The notes beneath the pieces are model-generated. The model saw only the letters and a list, made by a program, of their open reading frames with translations. It searched no databases and was not told the DNA's origin. From NCBI GenBank assembly GCA_034770075.1, contig JAVJAP010000106.1, positions 62,001-126,000 on the forward strand: a stretch of 64,000 nucleotides of DNA, given 5' to 3'. The position numbers and the translations under genes were made by a program. How positions within the stretch are numbered: the first letter of the stretch is position 1; the number at the start of each line of letters is the position of its first letter. This document shows, one piece after another, positions 1-11,440 of this stretch. This DNA comes from Aralia elata. Lineage: Eukaryota > Streptophyta > Magnoliopsida > Apiales > Araliaceae.

Positions 1-103
1 GGACTGCGTATACTTGCGTATTTTTGCTAATATAGATTTTGGCAAACAATTGATATACGATACGATCGAATTTTTGGGCTGGAAAAATTTTCTGAATCTG
101 CAT

Positions 104-225
104 CGCGGCGCGGCCACGCCGCTTCCAGTTCATTCTAGAGCGCGGCCGCGCCCTAACCCAGAAAGCGTTTCTGGGGGTGTAGCGCGGCCGCACCGCTCCT
201 AGTTCAATTTGGAGCGCGGCCGCGA
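104..225 (+). repeat. CpG-rich palindromic motif cluster in E1 leader
   Basis: Four imperfect copies of GCGCGGCCGCGCC lie in otherwise AT-rich DNA, separated by spacers that include CAGTTCATTCT and TAGTTCAATTT. Some copies have lost CpGs (for example GGCCACGCC), as expected from cytosine deamination. The same cluster is in E2 (three times) and E3. Confidence 0.85.
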
Positions 226-301
226 TGGTGTGCAGAGTTTGAAAAAAAAAAATTTTGTTTTGTCAATTAACTTAAATAGTTTATTTAATTGATAAAAGTT
301 T

Positions 302-406
302 AAAATAAAGATGTTTATTTTATCTGAAATATGATTCCAGATTGCTAAAAATTAAAGGAGTTTAATTTGGATTTGATTTTTTGATTAAAATAAAAGAGTT
401 TATTTT
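302..406 (+). promoter_or_regulatory. Hairpin array with RGAG/GATG loops, E1 leader
   Basis: Three perfect 8-bp stems with 4-nt loops follow each other: 302-321 (AAAATAAA, loop GATG, TTTATTTT), 349-368 (AAATTAAA, loop GGAG, TTTAATTT) and 387-406 (AAAATAAA, loop AGAG, TTTATTTT). The middle stem differs from its neighbours by changes in both arms, so pairing is kept. A role in RNA packaging or dimerisation is inference. Confidence 0.6.
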
Positions 407-1670
407 GTTTTAAAAACTAAATATTAGCAAAACTTTTGCCCATTAATTGCTATCTATGGAATGGTTTTATTATTCATGAGATGAATGTTATTTATTGATG
501 CATATGGAGATATGTATGATAATAAATAGTGGTCGATTATGGACTATTGACCAATGTGTGATTGGAATTATTTTAGAGGATGCTTGAATGTATGAGTTTT
601 TATGAATAGGCTCTGTGTACCTCGTCTTTTCTAATTTTTCTTAATGTAAATTCTATCTCCCTCCTATGTACTTCCCCTTGACTGCTGATCAAAGTTTCTA
701 TTTATTGTAAATAGTTTATGTAATAGGACTAGTTAAAGTTAATTTTGAAGAATTGGAGACAAATGAGCAAGGAGCGCTTGAAGACCCGTTTGTAATGGAG
801 TCCGGGTTTAAATGTAATAGTTATATTTAAATTTAATTCTTGCATACTAGGTTAGACCTTTTGGTTCACTTGGTGGCTCTAGTGAACCAAACTAGAATAA
901 AAGACCATAATCAATCCGGGTAGAATATAGTATTCTATATGTGCATGCTTACTATATATATATATATATATATATATATTATCTAACATGCTTCGCATGT
1001 TAAATAATATGACACGTATTTTATATATATATGTGCATGCGCGCTAAACAAGATGAGACTATTAATAATAAACCCCTCAAAGAAAATCATATTAAGTCCT
1101 AAGCGTTCAAAGATATTCGGAATATCGAACGTCGCCTTCTAACATGGTAAAGCAATAGAGTATTAAATATTTAATATGAGTTTGTTGTGCAGACACAAGG
1201 CGAGTATTAAATATTTAAGATGTTGTTTTATCACATTTGATGCTTATTAAAGAATTGAACATTACTGCTTTGTTGTGCACACACAAGGGCGGTCTTTTTC
1301 TCTTCACATATATGGAAGTGCTAGGTTGGACTTAACTTAGATTATTTTAATTCGGATGTGCAGACACTTGACCATTATAATCTAAGAGGCAAAATACAAG
1401 GAGTTACATAGTATGTAATTGACAATAGTTGTCTACCTATTTATTTATATATAGTTTGTTGTGCACACACAAGGCTATATACATTGGAAATGGAATCCTT
1501 ATTCTCACTAGCAAATCTTTAATTAGATTTGTCGAACTATATATTGAGGGTAATATAGTTTAATGAAAATAGTGGGAGATACCAATTTAAATAAAGACCT
1601 AATTTATTTTGATGATTAATAAAATGAATGTATACTAAAATGTTGTCTATTTCACATGCAGAATTTAAAA

Positions 1671-2510
1671 ATGTCAAACTCACTATCAGTGCGTAGCATA
1701 CTTGATGCTAATAAACTGACCGGACCGAAATAAACGGATTGGTTAAGGAATCTAAGAATTGTTCTCACTGCTAAAAACATTTCTTATGTCCTAAATTCTC
1801 CAGTCCCTGCAAATGTTGCAGAAACAGCCTCTGAGGAAGAGATTGCTACTTTCAGAAAGTGGCAAGATGATGCAATCATGGCTCAATGCATCATGCTCGC
1901 ATCCATGAGTAACGAGCTTCAGCGTCAGCATGAAACTATGGATGCTCCTACTATATTGATGCACCTCAAAGAGTTGTATAGTGAGCAAAGTAGGACTGCA
2001 AGATATCAGATATCTAAAGAGCTCTTCCGATCTCGTATAACCGAGGGCACTACCGTTGAGACTCGTGTCCTCAAGATGATCAATTTGATTGAACAACTTG
2101 GACAGCTTGGGTTCGTGATGGATGGGGAGTTAAGCCAAGATTTGATCTTGCAGTTACTCCCGAACACCTTCTCACAATTTGTTGTGAATTTTGACATGAA
2201 TAAGTTAGACGTCAACTTGCCTGAGTTACTTAACATGCTGAAAATTGTTGAAGGTCACTTCTCATCCAACAAGAACCAAGTCTTACTAGTGGATGATTCT
2301 TCCAAGAAAAGGAAGAGACCAAAGGTATCTTCTAAAAAGAAGAAAAATAAGAAGGCTAAGGGCAAGGCGAAAAGAAAGGATAAAAAGAAACCTGATCCAG
2401 ATAGCAAAAGAATTTGCTAGCATTGCAATAAGCCGGGATACTGGAAGAGGAACTGCAAGGAGTATCTTGCGGACCAAAAGAAGCTTGGAGAAGCTTCGAC
2501 TTCCGATTTA
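1671..2510 (+). pseudogene. gag: E1 gag (nucleocapsid) pseudogene
   Basis: This is the copia Gag, which packages element RNA. The start at 1671 (M-S-N-S-L-S) matches the E2 start and directly follows the leader. The frame has a TAA at 1731-1733 where E2 has a Tyr codon, then stays open to a TAG at 2418-2420. The second stop replaces the Tyr inside the CCHC zinc knuckle (E2: C-Y-H-C...H...C). A Lys/Arg-rich basic stretch precedes the knuckle, as is usual for nucleocapsid. The frame then continues into protease, as in a single gag-pol polyprotein. Non-functional because of the stops. Confidence 0.9.
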
Positions 2511-2960
2511 GGTTTGTTCATGATTGAAATTAATTTTTCTGAAAGTCAAAATTGTACTTAGGTATTGGATACCGGCTTTAGTTCTCACATGTGTAATAAT
2601 ATGCAAGGACTAAGCAGAAGTAGAAAGCTGAACAACGATGAAGTCGTCCTATGAGTGGAAAATGGAGCAAAGGTTGTTGCATTAGCTGTAGGAACTTATT
2701 GTTTAGCACTGCATGCGGGAAAGTCCATTAGTTTAAATAATTATTATTATGTTCCAACACTCATTAAAAACATTATTTCAATTTCTGTATTGGATATGGA
2801 TGATTTTGATATTATAATAAAGAACAACAGTTGTTCTATTTATAATAAAAATGTTTTATATGGTGTTGGAAATTTATTGAATGGACTCTACATACATGAC
2901 TTGCATGAAAATATACTTCAAATTGAACAAACTAAGAAAAGAAAAAGAGATGATGTTAAT
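2511..2960 (+). pseudogene. pol: E1 aspartic protease pseudogene
   Basis: This is the retrotransposon protease that would cleave the Gag-Pol polyprotein. The catalytic Asp-Thr-Gly is present in V-L-D-T-G (Asp codon at 2568). A TAG at 2559-2561 replaces the Trp just before it, and a TGA at 2652-2654 replaces an Arg codon (CGA to TGA, a typical methyl-CpG change). The frame is the same as gag. The region between protease and integrase is AT-rich and matches E2 closely. Confidence 0.88.
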
Positions 2961-4020
2961 TATACCTTTATGTGGCACTGTAGACTCGGTCATATCAATG
3001 AAACAAGATTAACCAAGTTGCATAAAGATGGGCTTTTAGAGCTATCTGATTACGAATCATATCCAACTTGTGAATCTTGTCTCATGGGTAAGATGACTAA
3101 ATCCCTTTTTAGTGGAAAAGGAGAAAGAGTTACAGAGTTGTTAGCGTTGGTACACACAGACATATGTAGACCTATGACAAGAATGCACGAGGAGGGTATT
3201 CTTATTGTATTACTTTCATTGATGATCATTCTAAATTTGGATATGTATATTTAATGAAATACAAATCTGAATCGTTTGAAAAGTTCAAAGAATTCAGAAG
3301 TGAAGTAGAGAAACAAACTGGTAAGAGCATTAAGATTCTTCGATCGGATCGGAGAGGGAAATACTTAACCAATGAGTTTCTCAATTTTCTCAAAAAAAAT
3401 GGTATAATCTCACAATGGACTCCACCAGGGATGCCACAGTTGAATGGTGTATCTGAAAGGAGAAATCAAACATTGTTGGACATGGTTCGTTCCATGATGA
3501 GTTTTACCGACCTTCTAGTATCATTTTGGGGCTATGCCTTAGAATCGGCTGCATACCTACTTAACAAGGTACCTACCAAATCCGTCCCAAAGACTCCATA
3601 TGAGTTATGGACATGGAGGAAACAAAATCTTAAACATGTTAAGACTTGGGGTTGTCCAGCTTATGTCAAAAGGTTTGAGCATGATAAGCTGAAGACTAGA
3701 TCTGATAAATGTAGATTTGTGGGATATCCTAAAGAAAGTTTAGGATATTATTTCTATCATCCTACTGATCAAAAGGTGTTTGTTGCGAAACACGCTGCCT
3801 TCATGGAAAAGGAGTTTATCCTTGAATGGGTCAGTGGGAGTAAGATATATCTTGAAGAAGTTCAAGGACCACAAAATACTACGGATCAAAGTCAGGTACC
3901 TGACCAAGTAGAAGAACCTACTGTACCACAATCTATTCGTAAATCTGGAAGAGTACCGAAGATACCTGATAGGTATGGATTCATCATAGAGGATGATGAT
4001 GAGGTACGCATCATGATGAT
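2961..4020 (+). pseudogene. pol: E1 integrase pseudogene
   Basis: Integrase inserts the cDNA into the host chromosome. The HHCC zinc-binding part is seen as W-H-C-R-L-G-H-I and C-E-S-C-L-M-G-K. The DDE core follows: H-T-D, then D-D-H-S-K-F, then the Glu in N-G-V-S-E-R-R-N. A one-base deletion near 3182 (E2 keeps the base) shifts the frame, and the rest reads from about 3254 in another frame to 4027. A second small deletion near 4012 compared with E2 shifts it again. The Asp-rich linker E-D-D-D-E-V at the end leads into RT. Confidence 0.9.
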
Positions 4021-4023
4021 CCA

Positions 4024-4960
4024 TTGACTTACGAAGAGGCTATGAGTAGTAAAGACTCAAAGAAATGGCTAGAAGCCGTGAAATCCGAGATGGACTCCAT
4101 GTATGAAAACCAAGTATGGACTTTGGTTTCACCACCTGAAGGCATAAAACTTATTGGGTGCAAATGGGTCTTTAAGAGAAACATTGGAGCGGATGGCAAG
4201 GTAGAGACATATAAGGCCCGACTGGTTGCAAAAGGTTTCAAACAAAGATAAGGAATTGACTATGATGAAACCTTCTCACCAGTAGCTATGCTCAAGTCCA
4301 TTCGGATTTTGCTTGCAATTACAGCTTATTATGACTACGAAATCTGGCAAATGGACGTGAAAACGGCCTTCCTCAATGGAGAGCTTGAGGAGAATGTATA
4401 TATGATACAACCAGAGGGTTTTGTTTCAACGGTTGGAACAAACCAAGTCTATAGGCTACAACGATCCATTTATGGATTGAAGCAACCTTCTCGAAGATGG
4501 AACATCCATTTTGATGAGATAATCAAAAAGTTTGATTTTATCAAAAATGAAGATGAACCTTATGTGTAGAAGAAGGTTAGTGGGAGCGCTGTTTCGTTCC
4601 GTGTATTATATGTTGATGATATATTACTGATAGGGAATGATGTTCCTATGCTATAGTCGATCAAAATTTGGTTATCTAAACACTTCTCTATGAAGGACTT
4701 GGGTGAGGCATCCTATATTTTGGGGATAAAGATCTATAGAGATAGATCTAAAAGGATGCTTGGCTTGACCCAAGGAAAGTACATTGACTCGATGCTAAAG
4801 AAGTTTAGCATGGAAGATTCCAAGAGAGGTCTCATGCCGATGAGCCATGGAATACATCTCTCCAAGAAACAGGCCCCAAAGGCACCTGAGGAGAGAGACT
4901 GTATGAGTAAGATTCCTTATGCTTTAGCAATAGGATCTATCATGTCGGTATGATATGTAC
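4024..4960 (+). pseudogene. pol: E1 reverse transcriptase pseudogene
   Basis: This is the copia RT (RVT_2 type). Visible landmarks are W-L-E-A-V-K-S-E-M-D, G-C-K-W-V-F-K, the D-V-K-T-A-F-L-N-G block, S-I-Y-G-L-K-Q and an intact catalytic Y-V-D-D (codons 4609-4620). Stops: TAA at 4249-4251, TAG at 4567-4569 and TAG at 4654-4656. One base missing near 4945, compared with E2, shifts the frame. The 4249 TAA is shared with E2. Confidence 0.92.
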
Positions 4961-5290
4961 TAGACTAGATGTCGCTTATGCACTTATTGTAACAAGTAAA
5001 TATCAGTCGAATCCAAGAGAAGAGCACTGGAAGGCAGTGAAAAATATCCTAAAGTACTTGAGAAGAACTAAGGATGTATTTTTTGTCTATGGTGGGTCTA
5101 AATTGAAACTAGAGGGCTATACAAACTCAAGTTTTCCAACGGACCAAGATGACAGTAAATCCGTTTCAGGGTATGTGTTTACCTTAAATGGTGGCGCAGT
5201 GAGTTGAAAAAGTTCCAAGCAGCAAACAGTTGTTGATTCAGTGACAGAGGCAGAGTACATAGCTGCAAGTGAAGCTGCAAAGGAAGCTGT
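4950..5290 (+). pseudogene. pol: E1 RNase H, first part (interrupted by E5)
   Basis: This is the N-terminal part of copia RNase H, which degrades the RNA of the RNA-DNA hybrid. The first catalytic Asp is lost: E1 reads G-Y-T-N-S-S where E2 keeps G-Y-T-D-S-S (GAC to AAC). The T-E-A-E-Y block with the catalytic Glu is kept. A TGA at 5205-5207 replaces a Trp. The domain stops at 5290 where E5 begins and resumes at 12849. Confidence 0.9.
5286..5290. other. Target-site duplication GCTGT, left copy (E5)
   Basis: The same five bases are at 12844-12848 on the other side of E5. E2 carries the uninterrupted RNase H sequence, with GCTGT once. Confidence 0.92.
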
Positions 5291-6533
5291 TGTAATGACC
5301 CCAAAATTCATACAATTGAATTCTCCACATCGGTCGTTTGCAATACATCCTCATTATGACTTTACAACATTATTCAATGTTAAACTTCATAAAATGCGGA
5401 ATAATTTTAAGCTTTTCAGTTTTCTTTCTTTACTTTCCCTGAATCATAACCTTTATCATTCACATATTATAGAATCAATTTTTATTTTATGATTCACCTC
5501 ATCATTATTTTGAAATAAAACTTTACATCCCAGATTATCTTTCTTACATGTAGGATAATATAACTTCACAACAAAACAATTAAATCTTACAACTCATTGT
5601 AAATTACACATTTTAAATCATCAAGTACATTTATCAACACTTAAATATGGTTTAACATAACCACCCCAACTAAAATTATTTAATCTCCATGCTCTACTTT
5701 GATCTATGCTTTTCAAGCAGCACATAACGTTACCTTGGATCCTTAACCTGCAAAAATGGTTATTTGTAAGAATGAGCTCGACACCTCAGCATATCTAACA
5801 GTTTTCATGCATCACATAGCATATAATAACATGCTCAACATACATCTCATACTTATTTCACTAGTTTAGCATATATTCGACAACTCACGTAACAAGTATA
5901 AAGATTGAGTTCCTTACTCAACCAACATTCTTTATTCAATCAATAGTCATAAGTTGACTATAACATTTCATGCTGACAAAATATGCAATTCATCATGTGA
6001 TTTCAAAATAAATTACACAATTTGACATCAAGTTCACATAGCAAATAGGAACCGAAAGACTTGCCTGGTTCGAAGATTACCAATTACCATAATCAGCTTA
6101 TACTTATCTGCACTTCATGTCTCCTACACGATATATAATCATGCACAACATTTATTAGTCACATAGCAATACTTAGTATTACTCTACTCTACATTTCATA
6201 ATCCTTCATTTTTATTCTCTATACCATTCTCAACTTAGAAAGTAAGTTCCCCTTATAAACCTCCATTTTATTACATCTCACTTTAATTAACACCTAACAT
6301 TTAGTTAAGTCTTAAACTTTGTCTTTACATCATATTAGATATATATAATGTTTATTAACACTGCTTAAACTAATCTTCAGCTTGTTACACTTTCCTTTTA
6401 TGCTTAAATCTTAGAACTCACTAAATCCCAATATTTAATCACCAACTATGCTAATACAATGTGTTATTAAGTCTAATAAAAATGTTTTTTTCATTTCATT
6501 AAAATCGTTTATCAAAGTTACATTTTCTGCATC

Positions 6534-6676
6534 ACCGCCGGGGCGGTAGGTTTCTTCACAAAATTCCCGCCGGGGCGAGGATACCGCCAGGGCGAGGATT
6601 CTAGTTCACTTTTATCGCCGGGGCAACGATACCGTTGGGGCGGTGAACTCAGTTCATTTCTACCGCTGGGATGGTG
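6534..6676. repeat. CpG-rich motif cluster in E5 left LTR
   Basis: Six variants of CCGCCGGGGCGG are spaced by about 15-35 bp, with spacers such as TCTAGTTCACTTT and CTCAGTTCATTTC. The repeat layout resembles that of the copia leader cluster, but the core motif differs. Confidence 0.85.
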
Positions 6677-8097
6677 AACCTGAAACTCGACTTCTACAGT
6701 TCGTGAACTGCAGAACATTCAAAGCCAAAAACTCCAAAATTCTTCATTTTAACAATAAAATAAATTTATCCAATCGCTATAATTCATATATGATCATTAC
6801 CCAAACCTACTAGCACGATTCTAACATCTTAAACAACCAATTTAAAGGCTTAAAATCACAATTCATTCTAGTTTTTACAAACTTTTACAATTAGCGTAAT
6901 CGATCACTACGGATTCGTTACTCAACCAATTTGGTTGATTCAACTAGAAACGTTTTCGTTTCTCAGAACACTAACATAATCCATCATCAATTACATTTTT
7001 TATACATGAATTAACCATCAATTTTAGTCTCAAAATAGACTAAAATATACATATTACTACAAAACTCAATTTTCTTCTTCTAACTCATGTTTTCATGAAT
7101 TTGATACTATAAAATCATCTATTGATGCAACACAACAGATTATACATATCTATAAACTTATATATATCCATCATCTCATCAAATCATCAACCAAAACCCA
7201 TTTTAAAGAAAACTCAAAGAATATAAAATTAAGAACTCAAAGTTAGGTTTTTACCTTTGATTTTTGCTTAGATTATCTAGACGATGATACGGATTGCTTG
7301 ATAAATCTTCTTCCTCTTTTAATCTCCAGAACTTTCCTCTCAATTTTCCAAGAACTCTCACAATTTTCTCTCTTCCTCTCCCCTGTTCTTTGTTTTGGCT
7401 TATCAAAATAAGCTGACAAACTCTTCGTAACCTCTAGTTGGGAGTTTCAGCAGTTAAGAAAACCAAAGGCCACAAGGCCTTGTTTGGCTAGACTCAATAA
7501 AATCAATTTTAGCTTATTTTAATAATCTTCTTATTATATGATAGTGTCACACTTTAGTTTAATTAGACTTACTTTCTTAATAAGTTCAATTAAACTTTAC
7601 TAATAAAATCATAACTTCTATTTAATAAATTATTTTATATAAATCGCTCGTCCTCTAATTTAATTATTTAATTAAATTAGAATATCTCCATTATATTAGC
7701 GAGATAAAATACGAATAAAATCATTTAATTTAATCAATATTATCACACTTACCTAAATCATCACCATAACAATTTTTGTCAAATATTTATTTTATTTAAT
7801 AAATATCCAACTAAAATATTTATTTTATTCAATAAATATTTTAGCTATATACGAAATTCATCATCGTATTACCATAACATATTACATTTATATGTAACAC
7901 ATCTCCTGCTCATTTTATTAAAACAAATATATATATTCCTTCCATATACACATTCAATTTCTTCACATCAAATCACATATAATATAACATATATAAATCA
8001 CATATATACACATACTCGAACTCAAAATATCTCGTAATAAGAATTTTATTCGCCAAATTCTTATTTAATAATTCTTTGAAAAATTCGGGTTGTCACA

Positions 8098-8110
8098 TCC
8101 TTCCCTCCTT
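8098..8110 (-). promoter_or_regulatory. Polypurine tract 1 (E5)
   Basis: The plus strand reads TCCTTCCCTCCTT, i.e. AAGGAGGGAAGGA on the minus strand, directly beside an LTR-end-like TGTGACAACC. E4 uses the equivalent site. Confidence 0.7.
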
Positions 8111-8325
8111 ATAAGGATTTCGTCCTCGGAATCAACGAAACCTCCCTTACTCAGTTTTCACTAAATCTCTTTCACAATTATCGTTGAATAACTTCAACGC
8201 ATTACCTTAGTGTAGGTTTTATTTCATCGCATTCACTTCCTTTCTCCAAGGATCATTGCATAACATACTCATTGTAATCATTTAATATCCTGATTTAGCA
8301 TCGCATAAATATTCGGGATATCACA

Positions 8326-8342
8326 TTCACCCCTTCTTCTAA
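8326..8342 (-). promoter_or_regulatory. Polypurine tract 2 (E5)
   Basis: The plus strand reads TTCACCCCTTCTTCTAA, purine-rich on the minus strand, beside the LTR end that matches this insertion's TSD-defined terminus. Confidence 0.7.
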
Positions 8343-11300
8343 GAATTTCGTCCTCGAAATTTTGATTTACTAATATTCGTTCCTTCTATTTATCAAAATG
8401 GACTTTACATTAATTTCTACCTATTCATTGTATTCTACAACCAAGTTCTTTTTCTAATGATCTTTCTAAGATCATTGCATTCTGCACATCTTCCTCTTCT
8501 AAAAATTTCTCATCATTACTCATAATCAGCTAAATTTATCTCTTCCTCTTCTAGAATTTCATTCCTTTCTTGAATTTATTATAGTTTGTTTAACTTACTC
8601 ATCACCACATGTTGCATTCTACAACTTACCCCTTCTTAAGGAATATTTTCTTTCCACTTCCACCTTTCAAGAGAATAAGAATCTTCCACAATTGTTCAAT
8701 AATTGGGAAGCAGTATGAATAACTCAAGAATTTAAAGATTCATTCAAAAACTTTCAATATTCTGCTGAGGAGTCGTAAAGACTTGAACCTTGTCCTAGGT
8801 TAACAGATATTTCTAATGTAACCTTTAACAGTCAAAAGACTATGGACCATCTCTTCTCGTTCTCCAGGTGATCAGCCCTTCGTACTATGTATTGTGCACA
8901 TACATATTAATGCTATTGCGTATCCCCCATTATAGGGTTGGTTCACCTCAGACTTAATACAAATTCCGCACCAGAATAAACTGGTTTGGCATAAAATCTC
9001 AAAGAATTCTTGAACTTCATAAACATCATTCAATAGTTGTCTAGCCGAATCAATTGGCATAGACCTTGAACAACAATTCGGACATTAATCAAAATATTTT
9101 AAGCCAACTCAATTGGCATATCTTTTCATAGTTTAAAAGAAAACCAAAATTCTTTTATGACGTCATGATACCGTACCGTCTTAATAGTACGTTGAGGATG
9201 CCGTCATTTTAGGACTTTGTCATACTACATCATACCATAGTTGGCTGACGATCCATTGATCACATCCAACACTAGGTTAAATTGCATTGATGACTCCATC
9301 GCTCAAAATACATTTTGATAATTTTTAAATCATTTTTATCTAGCTGAAACAACTAGTATAGACGTACGGATAATAGCACCTTTTTAAAACTTATTGGTTC
9401 AAATATTGACCCAATATCTTTTGAGAACACAAAATTGCGAATATCAGCATGATGTCAATAAATTTTGAAAATCTAGCATAGCTAGAAGATTTGAAATCTC
9501 CATTTCTCTCCATCAAGTTCAATCATTACTTCATTGCTTCATTACTCAATCATTCTATCATTCTTCAATATCATCAATGCTCTCTATACCATAACTTTTC
9601 TATACCCAATATAGTTCATTAAACTTACCACACTTTAGAAATTCAGGAACTTACCACAATCATATGGTTTTAGGAACTTATCCTAGTCATACCAAAATCG
9701 TCCATTCGCTGAGGGGTGCCACCATACAATTATGAGTCACGAACCTACCACAAGTATAAGTTTTAAGAACCACACCTATTCTTAAATATTCTCTAACTGT
9801 CAAATATAAATATGAGAAAAGAATCACCTTCTTCTCATATATATATCGATAGTGCGACACCAATATTTCAATGATTATCAATATAGGAAGCTAAGTGGTT
9901 GTCGAACCAACTCGACCACTAATCAATATAGGAAGCTGAGTGGTTGTTAAACCATGGACAAATCCCGTCCCATACCAGGATTTGTTCGAATCAACCACTA
10001 TATTAATATAGGAAGCTAAGTAGTTTTCAAACCAAGCACAAATTCCCGTCCCATACCAAGAATCGTACAACTCAGCCACTAACATGAGTCCTCAATTGAA
10101 ATCCCACCTAATTTCATCTTGTTCTTAACTTAACTCTTTGCTTGATACGAATTTCTCGTATTTCATCATCCATAACTCCTCGTGAGTTTATCTCGTACTA
10201 TTTCATAGTACCATATCTTTATAGCGCCATGCTACAACTATTCGATTATTTAAGATCCTCTGACATTTTACAACTTTAGCAGATCATGTCGTGATCTCCT
10301 TCTATCATCACTCTTCTTACGATTCTTTCTTATCTTATGATCGTCTCATCCTACGATCTTCTTTATTCTTCTTTTTAATCACGTTATCTTATGACTAATC
10401 AACTCAGGTATTCCCTGTTCTTTTAGCTCTTCAAGTCTTTCTTTGAACCTAATCATTTTATTATAATCTTTCCTCACATGAATTCTCTAAACTCTATTTG
10501 AGTTCACCCTTATCATTATATCATTCTCATCTTATAGATATCGTCTATTTATTAACATTATCTTTATTACTAGAGTCAGGTAACTCCTGGTTCTCATCTT
10601 ATAAAACTCTTCAAGATTCTTCTTTGAATCTTCTTGTTTATATATCAATTCTTCCTTTAAGAATCTCTAACTTCATTCATATTATTCACTATTTAATTCG
10701 AGTTCATTTCGCATCATACGCATCTTCTTCTTGTAACGTTTCTAGGTCTTAACACATCTCATGCATCTACCTATATAAAAGAATCATTTCTTAATCATAC
10801 ACATCCATAATTCTATACTCAGTACACCTCGAGAATTTCATTCCTTTCTAGAATTTATTATAGAATTTCTAAATTTATCTCTTCCTCTTCTAGAATTTCA
10901 TTCCTTTCTTGAATTTATTATAGTTTGTTTAACTTACTCATCACCACATGTTGCATTCTACAACTTACCCCTTCGTAAGGAATATTTTCTTTCCACTTCC
11001 ACCTTTCAAGAGAATAAGAATCTTCCACAATTGTTTAATAATTAGGAAGCAGTATGAATAACTCAAGAATTTAAAGATTCATTCAAAAACTTTCAATATT
11101 CTGCTGAGGAGTCGTAAAGACTTGAACCTTGTCCTAGGTTAACAGATATTTCTAATGTAACCTTTAACAGTCAAAAGACTATGGACCATCTCTTCTTGTA
11201 CTCCAGGTGATCAGCCCTTCGTACTATGTATTGTGCACATACATATTAACGCTATTGCGTATCCCCCATTATATGGTTGGTTCACCTCAGACTTAATACA

Positions 11301-11440
11301 AATTCCGCACCAGAATAAACTGGTTTGGCATAAAATCTCAAAGAATTCTTGAACTTCATAAAGATCTTTCAATCGTTGTCTAGCCGAATCAATTGGCATA
11401 GACCTTGAACAACAATTCGGACATTGTATGTTGAGGATGT
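8343..11440 (-). other. E5 internal region, no coding capacity
   Basis: I see no gag, protease, RT, RNase H or integrase motif on either strand. The sequence is homologous to the E4 internal region (47523-50214), including the three-unit repeat at 9880-10083. About 10826-11428 duplicates about 8550-9088, so a 63-codon chance frame recurs at both places. The primer-binding end next to the right LTR has been lost. Confidence 0.8.
9880..10083. repeat. Tandem repeat inside E5
   Basis: Three imperfect units begin with AATATAGGAAGCTAAG-like sequence at about 9880, 9924 and 10005. Units begin near GTGGTTG and end near CAACCACT, so each can fold back. The equivalent array is in E4 at 49424-49664. 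Confidence 0.75.

Larger units (their letters stand above)
1..1670 (+). other. E1 untranslated leader
   Basis: This is the long 5' leader between the primer binding site (off-window) and the gag ATG at 1671. It aligns along most of its length with E2 leader copy 3 (23197-24852) and the E3 leader. It holds a CpG-rich palindrome cluster (104-225), a hairpin array (302-406), a TA microsatellite at about 952-979, a short hairpin with stem AACATGC and loop TTC near 983-1001, and a TTTGTTGTG..CACAAGG motif repeated near 1181, 1269 and 1455. No reading frame is conserved among the copies. Confidence 0.85.
5291..8325 (-). repeat. E5 left LTR (3' LTR in element orientation)
   Basis: The LTR starts TGTAATGACC. 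Two right ends are possible: 8097 (TTCGGGTTGTCACA) or 8325 (TTCGGGATATCACA). The far end of the insertion (12843), fixed by the TSD, matches the second, so 8325 is the end used by this copy. A pyrimidine run, i.e. a minus-strand polypurine tract, follows both candidates. Confidence 0.8.

Noticed and set aside
104..225. CpG-rich segment as a CpG island or host gene promoter
   Set aside because: It is only ~120 bp, built of repeated short palindromes, and present at the same place in every leader of the family.
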